A stretch of 64,000 bases of DNA from Sinonovacula constricta (taxonomy: Eukaryota > Mollusca > Bivalvia > Cardiida > Solecurtidae), in the NCBI GenBank assembly GCA_007844125.1, contig CM017567.1:28761564-28825563 (forward strand), given 5' to 3'. Of the stretch, positions 11,212 through 22,570 are shown one piece after another (position 1 is the first letter of the stretch; the number at the start of each line of letters is the position of its first letter). The position numbers and the translations under genes were made by a program. Below the pieces are notes generated by a model. The model had not been told where the DNA came from, did no database searches, and saw only the letters and a list, made by a program, of their open reading frames with translations.

Positions 11212-11590
11212 TTTATCACATAACCAAAACACCAACTGTTTTTGTTTACAATGCATAAACCTTTTATAGTATGAATAGTCGGCCTTGACATGTGTAATTC
11301 GGTTTAGAAGAATCCGCACAAAAGATAGTTCCAGTCTTTACTCGACCATTTTCCACACAAAGTGAATTCGTTTATAACATGTCTAAAATGTTATCGATTT
11401 ATTAATTAAAATGAAATTGTCCAACAAAATGCATAAAACGGCGACAACAAATTGATCGGGAAATGGCATATACACTACACATACTTAATGACGTCACAGT
11501 ACGACAATGACGTCACACTACGATAACTAACTAGTGAGTTACCAAAAATAACGTGTTACCTCACGCTCGCACGGTAGGTTATGTGATAAA
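11212..11590. mobile_element. MITE-like element with 14-bp terminal inverted repeats (copy 1)
   Basis: Begins TTTATCACATAACC and ends with its exact reverse complement GGTTATGTGATAAA (379 bp). It is related along its length to 51619-51969, sharing GGCCTTGACATGTGTAAT, AATCCGCACAA, TTGTCCAACAAAATGCATAA and GATAACTAACTAGTG. Two TGACGTCA motifs lie near 11488 and 11506. No transposase is present, so it is non-autonomous. Similarity to the second copy extends left past the TIR to about 11135, so the TIR may be internal to a longer unit. Confidence 0.65.
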
Positions 11591-11593
11591 TTT

Positions 11594-11633
11594 ACTTATT
11601 TTAGTGTAGGTGTTATGAGTATACCTTTTATAC
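11594..11633 (+). repeat. Right copy of the 40-bp perfect direct repeat
   Basis: Identical to 11101-11140. Together they bracket a 453-bp segment containing the TIR element. Confidence 0.85.
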
Positions 11634-12035
11634 TATATATTTTATATTAAATACTTATGACGCGATACTAAATAGCAGCCAACCAGTTAGCTTTAAAATC
11701 ATGTAGACGTATTGATGTACGCATAGAAACTTGTCTAGGTCATGATCAAATAGCTACTCATGTAGCAGTCTTATCGGGACCTACTACGATTGTTATTTAT
11801 TTTCTAAGAGTTTCAACCTCCATAATCATGAATTTTATAATATATATGTATGTTGTTTGATTAACCAGTGATTAACATCTTTACAATTGTATAATATTGT
11901 ATTTAGACTGGACACAGTCTAAGCCTAATAAAGATATATGTTCTGCTTTGTTCCTATTGACGATATTCCTTTAATTTCTTTATATCCACCAATTACAATT
12001 AACAATATTTCTTAAACCCCAACAGAATTATTTTT

Positions 12036-12170
12036 CATCACCGCGCAAGTGCTCGGCGTCTATATGTAATCGTTTCTGGAAAAATGGCGACGCCATGCTA
12101 TTCTATAAACAGGCGAAGTACGGCATTTACATGCATTGCATTTCTGTTATTTATTATACCACTTGGGTCA
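12036..12170 (+). repeat. Dispersed repeat E, copy 1
   Basis: GCTCGGCGTCTATATGTAATCG, ATGGCG...CCAT, TATTCTATAAACAGGCGAAG and ATGCATTGCATTTCTGTTAT align with 20945-21075 (GCTCGGCGTCTAAATTTAATCG and following). About 130 bp. Function and class unknown. Confidence 0.6.
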
Positions 12171-12339
12171 AAATGTCAGAGTTAAATGGGTTGTAGTTTG
12201 AAATTTATAAAACATAATGGTTTTGTTGTTCCCTGATCAGTTGCTGTTAGCAAAAATGTTCCATTGCTGAACAGAATCTCGACGGCGACCTTTGCATTAA
12301 TGCTCTCATGAATAATCTCAGATGTGACATCGATAGATC

Positions 12340-13020
12340 TCATGTTTCCGAGAGTTGGGCTAGCTGGATCTCACTTCCAATCTTATGTTGCATTGTTAAT
12401 GTAAACACTGTTGAAGAGGTAATAATTTTAATGAAAGTTAAAATATACTTATTTGCCTTAGTATTTTTCTTAAACGACAACATGTTGTTTAACGGCCGAA
12501 AAAAAACGGCCGAAGAAAATGAAGCCACCCTTTAACTGTATATCAGACCACGTGATGTATCATTGCGCCATGTCTATTCGCTTTTTACTAATAACATTAA
12601 TAAGCGTTTGATCAAAAGTGACGTTTTGTGTTTCACAAAACTGTTTAATTGATAAAATATTTCTACAAAAATAGTTTCCATTTTTATATTTACGCAGTTT
12701 CCTAAGCGAACATGAATGTTATATTTAAATGTTTTACCCATGTGAACTAACTTATGTGGCATTAAATTTTCCTTCACCTCTATTTAAGGCAACATTTTGA
12801 TACAATTCTATCTAGTTACTGGGAAGCTAACTTCTCAAAAAGGAAACGTATTAGCATAAATAATATAACGCACTAAAAGTACAATGTAAATTGAAGAATA
12901 ACTCCTGACACATTTGTTTCTCATGTATAAACAATCAACTTCCCGATCTAATGCATACATTGAACGAGAAACAGCTATTTAATTTCACATTTATTAAACC
13001 ACAGGCGCTTTTATGTAAAT
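12340..13020. other. Unassigned AT-rich DNA
   Basis: Small palindromic motif CGGCCG-A8-CGGCCG near 12492. Otherwise nothing recognisable. Overlapping short frames on both strands carry no domains. Confidence 0.35.
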
Positions 13021-13044
13021 TTTCAAATGCGGAAGAAAAACCAA

Positions 13045-13110
13045 CTAGGAACTAATACCGCCTCCGCAGATTTTGCTTCGAATCTTTTCTTGCATTATAT
13101 ACACGGTAAA
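13045..13110 (+). repeat. Fragment carrying the repeat-D hallmark
   Basis: AATACCGCCTCCGCAGATTTTGC is a variant of the ATATCGCCCCCGCAG hallmark seen at 4905, 5327 and, more weakly, 14228 and 23932. Confidence 0.4.
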
Positions 13111-13369
13111 GTTCAGAGAATAGGGGTGTTCTCTGTTGATTTAAATCTGTGTCCGTATTTCTGCACCAATTTCTTCTGTAAGGCAAGGACACCTATATTT
13201 ACGTGTTACTTAAATGAAGTTAATTGTGTATGGTATAAAGGATTTCTGGGTACAACAGGACACTAGTTTACATGTAAATACCATATATTTCGTATTCATT
13301 ATTCATTTTATTACAGAATATACAACAAAGGTACTTGAACAACATATGTATTCAAATAACATAGAATTA

Positions 13370-13650
13370 AAATAGTTGCATATTAAACAAAACTCATGTT
13401 CACTAATCAGCTTGTTCAACATCTTAACATACTGGTTAACAATCTAGTTTAAAAGGTGTAAAATAGATCTTCTGTATAGGAGGCTTAAACTATTTTTCTC
13501 AAAGACAAAGTTTAATCCTTGTAATAAACAGGATCACAGTTCACATTCATCATATTTTGCAGCGTAGCTCAGATAGGCAATAGTTTGTTTTTGTTATGAC
13601 AAGTGATGTGTTATGCTTTACTTCTCACACGAATGTAGGGCCCCAAAAAA
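13370..13650 (+). repeat. Dispersed repeat G, copy 1
   Basis: Collinear with 15925-16215. Shared blocks are ATTAAACAAAACTCATGTTC, CTTGTTCAA-ATCT-AACATAC, CATTCATCATATTTTGCAGC and ATGTGTTATGCTTTACTTCT. Copies lie 2.55 kb apart in the same orientation. Confidence 0.75.
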
Positions 13651-13939
13651 CATCATTTCGCAGGAGTTTTTCCAGTAATTTGAACTTATTTGATTCCATA
13701 AAAGAAAACAAATTGGTCCAAATTGTAAGAAACCAGATACGACGCTAAATTTTACATGTAATTGTTGCCAAGTGATTAAAAACAAAAAAAAATAAAACAA
13801 AATCTTGTAAAATTGACATTTTTGATTTCTTATTATTCAATTTAAAAAAGATTCTTATGATATCATGAAATTATTTGTTTTTATTTCATTTATCTTATTA
13901 ATGTATATTGAACTCTGTATAATCATGTAACATACGCCT

Positions 13940-13944
<5 letters not shown>

Positions 13945-14028
<84 letters not shown>
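13945..14028. repeat. (AT)n dinucleotide microsatellite
   Basis: About 84 bp of uninterrupted AT. The open frames of alternating Ile-Tyr across it are artefacts. Confidence 0.98.
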
Positions 14029-14032
<4 letters not shown>

Positions 14033-14159
14033 GTAAAGCATGTTTGCATCGTTTTTATCGTTTACTTCGGAAGTCAATTCCTTCAAGTTCCGGCTCCTGA
14101 TACGTTCGGGGAATCACAATAAATGGCAACGAACAGCGAAACTATCCTAAGAGTATTAA

Positions 14160-14760
14160 ATGATTATAATAGTAGACTCATTTATGGAAATTCGAAACTG
14201 CGGGAGTAAAGCTGGCCTGGAACGAATAACGCCCACACGCTTTTAGTTTCGCATTTATAGTACTAGCGCCCATAATAAGATCTCATATCAAATAATGGGA
14301 AAGCTCGCTCCATATGCATTCATCAATCGTTGAAGCATATATTACTCTATTTCTAGAGATTTTCTGATTGAGGAAAGTAAAGCCATACAAACTATACAAA
14401 CTTTGTATTCCTAGCCAATCCCTACTTAGCTTTTCTTAAAGGAGTGGCAAAACAAGGAAACCTAATTCCCGAGTAAGAAAAAGATTGCCTGTTTTCGTGT
14501 TAAAAGAATCTTAATATAAAAGCCTAAAAAACTCATTCATAACATAGGCAAAGGATTTCCACAAGTGTAATGGATAGAAACGATGTTTGCTTCCGTGTCG
14601 TAGTACGCCTGTTCGTTTTTCATTCATTTCGGTTAGATCAGGGAAAGTGGCTCTTTATATCATGGCCTTGACATTAAAAGCAAAGGAAGGTAGTGTGGAA
14701 ATAACATGGAGGGATTACTATTGGGAATGATGATGATGGTGGTTGTAGTGGTGGCGATGG
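14160..14760 (+). repeat. Old dispersed repeat D, copy 2
   Basis: Begins around GGAAATTCGAAACTGCGGGAG and contains the decayed hallmark AATAACGCCCACACGC, then AAGATCTCATAT, GCATTCATCAATCGTTGAAGC, GGATTTCCA, CGGTTAGATCA and GTGTGGAAATAA. It ends in a GATGATGATGGTGG tail. Related to 5310-5900 and 23855-24440. Confidence 0.5.
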
Positions 14761-14899
14761 CCATTAATACCTATACACAGACAACACATCTGTTGCATGT
14801 ACCACATATCGGTAGTTGGGGCATAGCTAATTTTTTAAGCACCGAAAATAATTCTGTTGTCTACTGACTGTGCCAGTGCTGGAACTGATGAGCTTGCTC

Positions 14900-15200
14900 C
14901 ATTTTGTGTTATGTCTTATCTCAATGTCATTGTTACATAGAGCTGTCATGTCTATAGTTTCCTTTGTGCAGTGTTTAAAATATGTTGCAATAATCACAGG
15001 ACATTGTATATTTTTCGAGTTGAGATTTCCAGTTTTTTTTAAACTTTGGGTAATGTAAACCGTTTTTTACCCATAATTTTCAAAATTAAACAACTCTAAT
15101 GAAAGTTTTTCTACACGGTGGTATCTAAAGATAAAGAAGAAACATTTCAGAATATATGACAAAGTCCTATAAGCATTGCAACATATACCAAACTCCGAAA
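14900..15200. repeat. A-family left-end fragments in two orientations
   Basis: Positions 14960-15010 (ATATGTTGCAATAATCACAGGAC) match the A left end on the minus strand. Positions 15150-15200 (AATATATGACAAAGTCCTAT, GCATTGCAACATATACC) match it on the plus strand. The two left ends face each other with ~140 bp between. Confidence 0.5.
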
Positions 15201-15259
15201 AGGCACAAACATTAAAAAAGGCCTTCGTAAGTGCTCGCCCCCTTCCCACCATCACTCAC

Positions 15260-15900
15260 CATGCTTTGTGTCCACAGCTGGACTCTTGATTAATTTATTG
15301 ATTAATTTATGATATACAGAGATGTCATTGAAAGGGGTCGTAAAACAACCATACATTTGACGCCCATGGGCTTACTAAACTGACAGTAAAGCTCTTATCT
15401 CTACTCCTTTCCTGATGTCCCCGAAGAAGCCTGAGGCTGTGTCCAGTCGGCTAGATCCACCCGACTTCCACTTTCTTCCCTTAACCCATTCACTTCTCAT
15501 AGTGACCAACCATACTCTGAAGCCACATAAAGTCACATTCCAATTTCCAACGCCTTTAATGGTACTGTCTAGACAGTAGTGTAAATAACTGCTGAATACA
15601 ACTATATCGTCATGCTAGTTTTTTCAGCCCTGTGAATTTTGTATAGTTATATTAGAAGCAATATATAAAAAACAGTTTACATGAAAAATGATTTAATAAA
15701 TTTCGAATTTAAATGTTAGCGAAACTCATCTTGAATTTCCAATATGTAATGATCTTTTGTCAGTAAACAAATTTTAATTGTCCAGTGCGTAAAGGCAGAA
15801 CAAACCATGGGGACAGGGTCCTTTTTAAGTTATAAGAAAGCTCTATCCGAGATTTTCTGAATTGGAGACTATTATGATAAAAACGATATGGATAAAGATT
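15260..15900. other. Unassigned DNA
   Basis: Contains a 12-bp duplication (TTGATTAATTTA) at 15288-15309 and a slightly more GC-rich patch at 15400-15560 with no recognised content. Confidence 0.35.
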
Positions 15901-15924
15901 AAGAACATACGGATGTACGTCTAT

Positions 15925-16215
15925 TAGGTATATTAAACAAAACTCATGTTCACTAATTAGCTTGTTCAATATCTCAACATACTACTTACCTATCTGGTTG
16001 AAAAGGTGTTGTCTAAAATAGACCTTCTGTATAGTTGGTTTAAACTTTTAGTTTCTCAGAGACAAAGTTTTAACCTTTTAACAAACAAGATCACAGTTTA
16101 CATTCATCATATTTTGCAGCGTAGCTCGGATAGGAAATAGTTTTTTGTTACGACAAGGGATGTGTTATGCTTTACTTCTCACACGAATGTAGGGCTCCAA
16201 TAAACATCATATAAC
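15925..16215 (+). repeat. Dispersed repeat G, copy 2
   Basis: Collinear with 13370-13650 with scattered substitutions and small indels. Its right end abuts the LINE fossil that begins near 16220. Confidence 0.75.
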
Positions 16216-16219
16216 AGAT

Positions 16220-18576
16220 GTTGACATATTTAATAACCTTAATCTGAATATTGAATAGGCACTGTATCTTACAAATAACCTAGTTATATTTGGGAATCTA
16301 AACGAAGATCTTGTTAATGCAAATCAAATCTAAAGAATATAATCTTAATAAATTATCCTGAATGTATACTTAATGAACAAACTAGGGAAGATGCCATTCT
16401 TGATCCAGTACTTATATTCCATAATATGAAGATTGCTAAATCTAATTTTACTACAAAACGTGATCATAAAGCTATATTTATATTTCTGCCATTTAATTAT
16501 GACACTAATGGCAGCTATAAGCGAACGGTTTGGTTATAGGAAAAGCAGATTTCAAATTAAGTCTGATTATAGGATTTATTCTTAGAGCTTCCGAGAAAAA
16601 AAGTTACAATTAAGCCAACTAACAAGCCATGTTTTGATGGTACTTTTAGATAGTACATACGAAATAGAGACCGACTTAGCATAGTAACATTTATAATAAC
16701 AGTGAAAATGACTGGATTTAAAATAAACATATAAAATAAAGTAAGTAACAGTAAAAAAGACGCCAAACTAATTTGTTGTAGTAATCTTTCATATATTTTA
16801 ACAAATTTACAAGTTAAATAATAAAAAGGGGTATTGGAAAATAACTTGACACTTAATAAAGCAAACGTTGATTAACATCAAACACACACTTCTTACCTAT
16901 AACAATCTGTCGACCATTACTATCGATAAGTCAGAAATTGAAGACATAATAAGAACATTAAACATTAATGAAGCCTTTGGACATGATCATTGAATGCCTA
17001 AAGGTACAATTAACGCTTTTTCCATTAGCATACCTGTTCAGTCTGTCTCTTATAGAAGGTAAATACCCGACTACATGTATGTGGAAACAGCAAATGTGAC
17101 TTCATTAGTTTGATGAGAGGATAAAAGTAACTTTGCAAATTATATCCCAGTATCTTTACTAATGTTCTTGTTGTTAAGATCTGAAAAAGAGTTATTTCAA
17201 ACACAAACTTGTTTTGTTTCTTACAAGTTAATTTATAAATACTAGTCTAGATATTTAGCAATATAACAACTAATAGGCCTATTTCATCATATCGGTAACA
17301 CATTTGAAAATAAGCAATGCTATGTTATGTTTTTTGTGACACGTTAAAGGCTTTTGATATAGTATGGTATAGGGGTTATAATACAAATCGGACGAGATGG
17401 GTACCTGTTAAAATTAATAGAAGTTTAAAAAAAAGATATCAGCGGGTGTTGTTAAATCCTGTGTATCTTGTGTATTGGAGTTAAAGTATATAACCGCAGT
17501 CGTACGGCAAGGTTCTGTCATTGGTTCACTGTTATTTTCAATTTATGTTTACGATATTACGATATTGCAGAACCTTAGTTAGGTTTAACTAGATTATATG
17601 CAGACAATATTTCATTATTTTACTCAGCAAACCCAGTGACAGAAGTTGAAGATGCTATAAATCGTGATCGCCTTAAAAAAAGCGAATGGGCAAAAGGGTG
17701 GTGCGTAAAATTCAATCCACAAAAACAAAATGAGTTGTGTTTTATTTTTCGGATAGTCGTTCTGACATGCTGCCGAGAATTAACTTTAATGACACCCTTG
17801 TTTCGTTTGTTGTTTCCAATTAGCACTTAGGACTTTTTTTAAAAGAAGGTATGTGGAATACACATATTACTAGCATTCTTAAGACTGCATCAAAGGCTAA
17901 TGGAATGAGAGATCTAAATATACTGTAGGAAGACAAGCACTAAACCAAATTATATTCCAGTTCTTGAATATTCTAGTATGGTATGGGGTGGATGTAGCGT
18001 ATACTAGCTGAGTCTGTTAAGCAATTACGGTTAGAGCTCTGTAAAACCGGTTTAAGCACCCCAGTCGGTCCATATTGCCGACTGACCGTTCCAAGGCGGT
18101 AACTGTCGCGTTTGCTCTTATTGTTAAATGACTCATCACAGATTTGTTTTCACTTTTACATTTGGCGAACATGTGAATACTTTGGTCCTGTGTCGTTTCA
18201 ATTTTTGTATATGTTGCAATGCTCATAGGACTTTGTCCTATATATTCTTATTATTGAAGCAGCTCGTACAACTACGGGTCTAACAAGATCTGTTCCAATT
18301 TTATCTAAAGAATGTGGAAGGGACCATTGAGAAAGACACAATGTATGCTTCTTGTATAAAGTTAACAATGAATTGGTACCAGATTATATTTTAAATACTT
18401 GTTTCTGCCAACAATTCAAAATAGAAGATCTTGTTCAAAAAGTAATCGAACCGATATTACGTTCCTTTATTCTAGAAGAAAAAGTTTCAGCTATTTTGTA
18501 TTCAATGAAGTATTTCTTTAAGGAATCAGTTTGCAGACTGTTTATTCAACGAGTTTGTCATTTAAATTGTCTTTAA
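16220..18576 (+). pseudogene. Jockey/BS-like LINE fossil (endonuclease end, RT, C-terminus), interrupted by an A-family repeat
   Basis: Translation in shifting frames shows an endonuclease-like segment (IFGNLNEDLVN near 16286, AILDPVLI near 16391, then a DHKAIFIFLPF block near 16462). A linker with KKVTIKPTNKPCFDG follows near 16600. The degraded RT includes RLYADNISLFYSANP at about 17591-17637, then EDAINRD and VKFNPQKQNE. The C-terminal block comes next: LEYSSMVWGG near 17967, AARTTTGLTRSVPILSKECG near 18255-18320, and YKVNNELVPDYIL near 18355-18400. The YADD box reads YADN. Many stops and frameshifts make it a dead copy. A minus-strand A-family repeat is inserted at about 18020-18245, between WGG...AES-like residues and the EAARTTTGL block. 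The match is to molluscan Jockey/BS-type elements from memory. Confidence 0.75.
18020..18245 (-). repeat. A-family repeat inserted in the LINE fossil
   Basis: From the AGAGCTCT/AAACCGGTTT end of the core (18031-18055) to the A left end (TATATATTCTTATT, near 18240). It lacks the family's 3' half. The frame of the host LINE resumes just to the right, so this insertion post-dates the LINE. Confidence 0.8.
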
Positions 18577-18579
18577 AAA

Positions 18580-19830
18580 TACTGGAGCGTTCATATGCTA
18601 GTTCCTGATTTTTTTCTATTACGGAGATCGTTACACTTCTATTACACATTAGAAATAATTATAGTAAATTAAATGGCGATTCCTATTAATAAATATCATT
18701 CAACAATATTAAAAATGAATATGAAAGTATCTAGCTGACTTTCGTAAGTTTATTTATCTATTTACGCGTCTATATATTCTATATTGCCAAATTAATGAGG
18801 GTTACCAAATCGCTAACCCATTATATCTCTATTTTATTTTTATTTCATTACAACATAATTTGTTAAATTCTCTTGACATAATCTATATTATGACACAGGT
18901 AATAAGGTTTTTTCCATTATCTTGTTATATCATGTTAATGTCAAATTTTAAGGGGAGAACAAATTGTTAACTTGTTAGAACTTGTTACCAAACCTTATTC
19001 AAGTACACTTATATGAATAATATGTTTAAACCATGCTAATTATTACAGGGAACGCCTTCCTATGTCATGATTTTCACATGAATAAACATTAAACAATAAA
19101 AAAAGTTTTAAAATGTGCTAAATGTGTTACTTTGGTCACTGTCAATTGCTTCTAATTTATGCCACTTCCTTTTAGGCTCTTTAAAACGAGACAATGTTCT
19201 GGGTATATTTTTATACAGTTTTTAAAATCTTCAAGGATTCTAAGAGTAACGATGCTAACCTTGTAATGTTGAAACAGTAGTTCTGAATTGCATTGCAAAA
19301 TGCTCAGTATAGATTTTAGTGTTTTTTAAAGGCAAGCAAAATCGGCCACAGATGGAGGCAAGAGAGAACACATACATATGAATTTTTCCTAACTTTAAAT
19401 CTGCAAATAGCAAAGATTCGTTGTAGTTTATTCTGTCTTACTGGATAAAACTTTGACCCTGATTTGAATTCAGTCGTTTACTTACATTTATGATTGTAAG
19501 TATACTAGCAGAAAAAAGACTTTTTAGTCGATACAATAAAAGTGAATTTTGTTTTAACTGTGCAAAACCTCTGCTTAAATATGAGTCACAATCGCTAGGG
19601 AATATGAAATGCTTAACAGTGTCCGAGAAAACCATGCACAGAGCTACCAGAAACAGAATTTCGAAATGCATGTGCTGCATTTGCAGCGCTACTCGCACAG
19701 GTATTAGGCATTTACTTTATGACTTAAGTGTATCCTAAACATGAGTTTTGAACGAATCCAAGTTTCTTACTCGTTTTGCTTACAAAAAACGTAAAGAAGC
19801 CTCACACTTCTTCTAGCAGGAACATCGCAA
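18580..19830. other. Unassigned AT-rich DNA
   Basis: No clear repeat. The overlapping frames at 19438-19738 on both strands have no recognised domain. Confidence 0.35.
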
Positions 19831-19831
19831 T

Positions 19832-20330
19832 ATGAAGTAATCCAGTCAACTTGGGATGTACAAATGCACAATTTCAAGGTAATTTAAGCGTTTAAGGGAG
19901 ACTGGTTCAATCAACGACCGTCCAAGAACAGGACGTCCAAATGTGACGTCACATCGTGACGACGTCTACATCGGACTGTCACACTTCCGCAATCGGTCTC
20001 GTTCCCCCGTAGAAACTGCCTTAGACCTGAGAGATCGTTGTGATGGAAGAGTCAGTACAAAAGGACTGTCAGAATCAGACTACGTAGCTCCAAGTTACGG
20101 GCAAGACATCCTTATGTCGGCTTACCTCTTACCAGAGAAAGACGACGTCATCGAATGGACTGGCTCACTGAACATCGACCTGGAGCATTTTCTCTCATAC
20201 AGTGGAGACAGGTCTTGTTTTCTGACGAGTCGCTTTATCTTTTGTACCAAGTCCGACATACGTTGATATGTCGATCTGTGGGATGTTTTAGGCCGTCGCT
20301 TACGGAAACGCCGTCCAGCATCGACGTCAC
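19832..20330 (+). pseudogene. Tc1-like transposase fossil
   Basis: A frame near 19890 encodes a paired-like HTH/linker signature (RETGS-like, NDRPRTGRPNV). It runs on through HRDDVYIGLSHFRNRSRS and ALDLRDRCDGRVSTK to about 20060. After a frameshift another frame gives RARHPYVGLPLTRERRRHR, DWLTEHRPGAFSLIQWRQV and LFSDESLYLLYQ (about 20075-20250). The SDES aspartate of the DDE catalytic triad is visible. The C-terminal third, including the usual GGGSVMVWG block, is not recognised. No terminal inverted repeats were identified. It is inactive because of the frameshifts and truncation. Confidence 0.8.
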
Positions 20331-20349
20331 ACGTGGGTGTGAAGCAAGC

Positions 20350-20940
20350 CCAGGTGGAAGAGTGAGAAAACATACACATCCACCAAGTAAACCGCTTGAT
20401 AAATTCCATGCACAAGAGAATGAGAGCTGCGCTGTAAGTAAATGGCGGTTATACTAGGTATGAAATGAAGTCAATCGACAATTTGGTTTGACACTTTAGA
20501 CTGTTACTTTTAAGCTCAAGACTTCGAAGTTTACTCTGAATTGCATATTACAATTACTTAATGATATAATTGAGTATAAATCGGTAGTTGCCTGTAATTT
20601 TTCCCTAGTATATAAACAAAGAAAATTTACTCTCTCATACATTCATCAGTTAAATGTATTTTTCGTTAAGCGGTATAATGCATATTTTTGTAATCGTTTC
20701 TGCCGCTCAACACTGACGGTGTAGAAATATAGTCGGCACTTAAAAATGTATCTGTCATAAACAATACTTTTGATATGCTTTAATATGCCAAGGAACAAAT
20801 GACGACGCGGCAATTCAAACATCGTACTCAAAACATTTTCCTCGAGCGCTATGTTCCTATTATAATGATGATAACGAGTATCTAAAAATTATGCAAGACT
20901 TTTTTACCTAGCAACATATTACATGTTCATGTTACTGGCG
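20350..20940. other. Unassigned DNA
   Basis: Nothing recognisable beyond the end of the transposase fossil. Short frames are featureless. Confidence 0.35.
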
Positions 20941-20944
20941 ACGC

Positions 20945-21080
20945 TCATGAGCTCGGCGTCTAAATTTAATCGTCACTGGAATAGTCCAATAAATGGCGCC
21001 ATATTGTTCTATCAACAACTGAAGTGCGGGACGTTCATACATTGCATTTCGGTTATTATTCAACTTTGGTGAATACCAGA
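20945..21080 (+). repeat. Dispersed repeat E, copy 2
   Basis: Aligns with 12036-12170 (GCTCGGCGTCTAAATTTAATCG, ATGGCGCCATATTGTTCTAT, ATACATTGCATTTCGGTTAT). Confidence 0.6.
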
Positions 21081-21394
21081 ATTAAATTATAATGTAGTTT
21101 AAAAAGTTGCTAAATGTCACTTGAAATTGTCCTTGGGGCGAATATTCCGGAAATAGTCGAATATTGTTATACCGAAATATTCGATAAACACCACTTATTT
21201 AGTTCTAATCGTTAGTCGTGCAAAACACACGATCGAAATGATATTATTAGCAATTCGATGGCTTGGATTTATGGCAATGCCTTTAACAATATCCATGAAC
21301 GGAATAAATATATTGAAAATTTCGTTGAGACACAACTCTGGTCATCATCTTATGCTGACTGATGCACATTCAAACGTTGTATATACGAGTACTA

Positions 21395-21565
21395 CAGAAG
21401 AATATTGCATGATCACAATATCCCTTAATAATTGCAGATTTCTACTAAAGTTCATCTGTTATAAGCCCTCGAGAATGGCCATAATTATCCATCTAAAAAA
21501 CGGTTAATGGATATTTGAAGGATATGATGCGAGTGTGGAAGTTCATATTGCGACACAACTGTCAT
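21395..21565 (+). repeat. Diverged repeat-C fragment
   Basis: GGTTAATGGATATTTGAAGGATATGATGCGAGTGTGGAAGTTCATATTGCGACACAACTGTC corresponds to the ATATTTGCACTACATGATGCG / TGGGAGG... block of repeat C at 39280 and 45930. The flanks resemble the 26.2-kb fragment. Confidence 0.45.
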
Positions 21566-21609
21566 AAGGTGAATTAGCGTAGAGTGCGGCCGTGACGAAG
21601 CAGTGTGTT

Positions 21610-21985
21610 GTTAAACCGGTTTAAGAAGCCCAGTTGGTCGTTTTTGCAGTCTGACAGTTCCAGGGCCGTTTCTAAACCGGTTTTACAGAGCTCTAAACTC
21701 GCACTTCCTTATGGGTTTCGCAAATGCTAACAATGCAAAAAAAAAAACAATCTAGTTGAACAAAAAGTGTTCAAGCGCCGACGTTTTCTTAGATAAGTTA
21801 TGACGAAAGTAGTGACCATATTGAAAATAAATGTCCACATAGTGTTTAGAAGACATGTGTATCATTTCGACTAGAAGAACTACACCCAAACTGTTAATTG
21901 TAAAGGAAATTAACTTTTTTGAATCAAAGAAATGACCAGAGAAGCATAAATGGTTGTAGTACCCTGTTCATGTAAAGATTGAATT
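21610..21985. repeat. A-family foldback: core (-) fused to core and 3' part (+)
   Basis: Positions 21613-21672 are the core in minus orientation (AAACCGGTTTAAGAAGCCC...GGGCCG). At the internal palindrome the sequence switches to plus orientation (CTAAACCGGTTTTACAGAGC, then the 3' part to about 21985). The junction lies in or next to the AAACCGGTTT palindrome. Confidence 0.65.
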
Positions 21986-22139
21986 GAGGAAAAGTCCAAT
22001 GTCAACAACGAAAATACACGTAACAATCATTATAAATGTAGGATGATTTAAATGACAACATGTACGGAGAGATTTTTTTTATGACTGCCACACAACACGT
22101 AGTCATTCGTTAAAATAATGTTTTTGGCGGATGAAAGTT

Positions 22140-22570
22140 CCTGGAAATATTTTGATACAGGTCTACTGAAAGAACATGTCCGAAATATCACAAATATTTA
22201 GGCTGTAGATCTTGCAGTTTCTGGCAAGACGATTTTCCTTTGGAGCCATAGATTGAAAATGGCCAAGCTTTTGGCGGCCATGTCTTTTGACGGAGGACAT
22301 TTTTATAACAATCTTGATACCGGGCTACCCAAGGAACATGTATATAATATATCAAGTCTGTAGTGCTTGTAGTCTCTGACAATAAGATTTTCGAAGTTTT
22401 TTCTGTATAGCCTTTTATATAAAAAGGTCATGCCCTTGGCGAACATGCTTTTGTTTGACGGTTCAGAATTATTTGAACAGTCTTGATACAGGGCGCCCTA
22501 AAGAATATGTATACATGTACCAAATCTCAACGACCTAGCACTTGCAGTTTCTGACAAAGAAGTTGCAAGT
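22140..22570 (+). repeat. Tandem repeat with ~165-bp period (about 2.6 units)
   Basis: The block GATACAGGTCTACTGAAAGAACATG recurs as GATACCGGGCTACCCAAGGAACATG at 22316 and as GATACAGGGCGCCCTAAAGAATATG at 22485. Each is followed by a CTTGCAGTTTCTGACAA-like block. Spacing is 162 and 169 bp. It resembles a long-period repeat common in bivalve and coral genomes (recognised from memory). Confidence 0.7.

Noticed and set aside
13855..14086. Ile-Tyr repeat proteins across (AT)n, also at 59.8-60.0 kb
   Set aside because: Pure dinucleotide microsatellite read in alternate frames.
20122..20457. Opposite-strand frames over the transposase fossil
   Set aside because: Shadows. The plus-strand Tc1-like motifs explain the coding-like composition.
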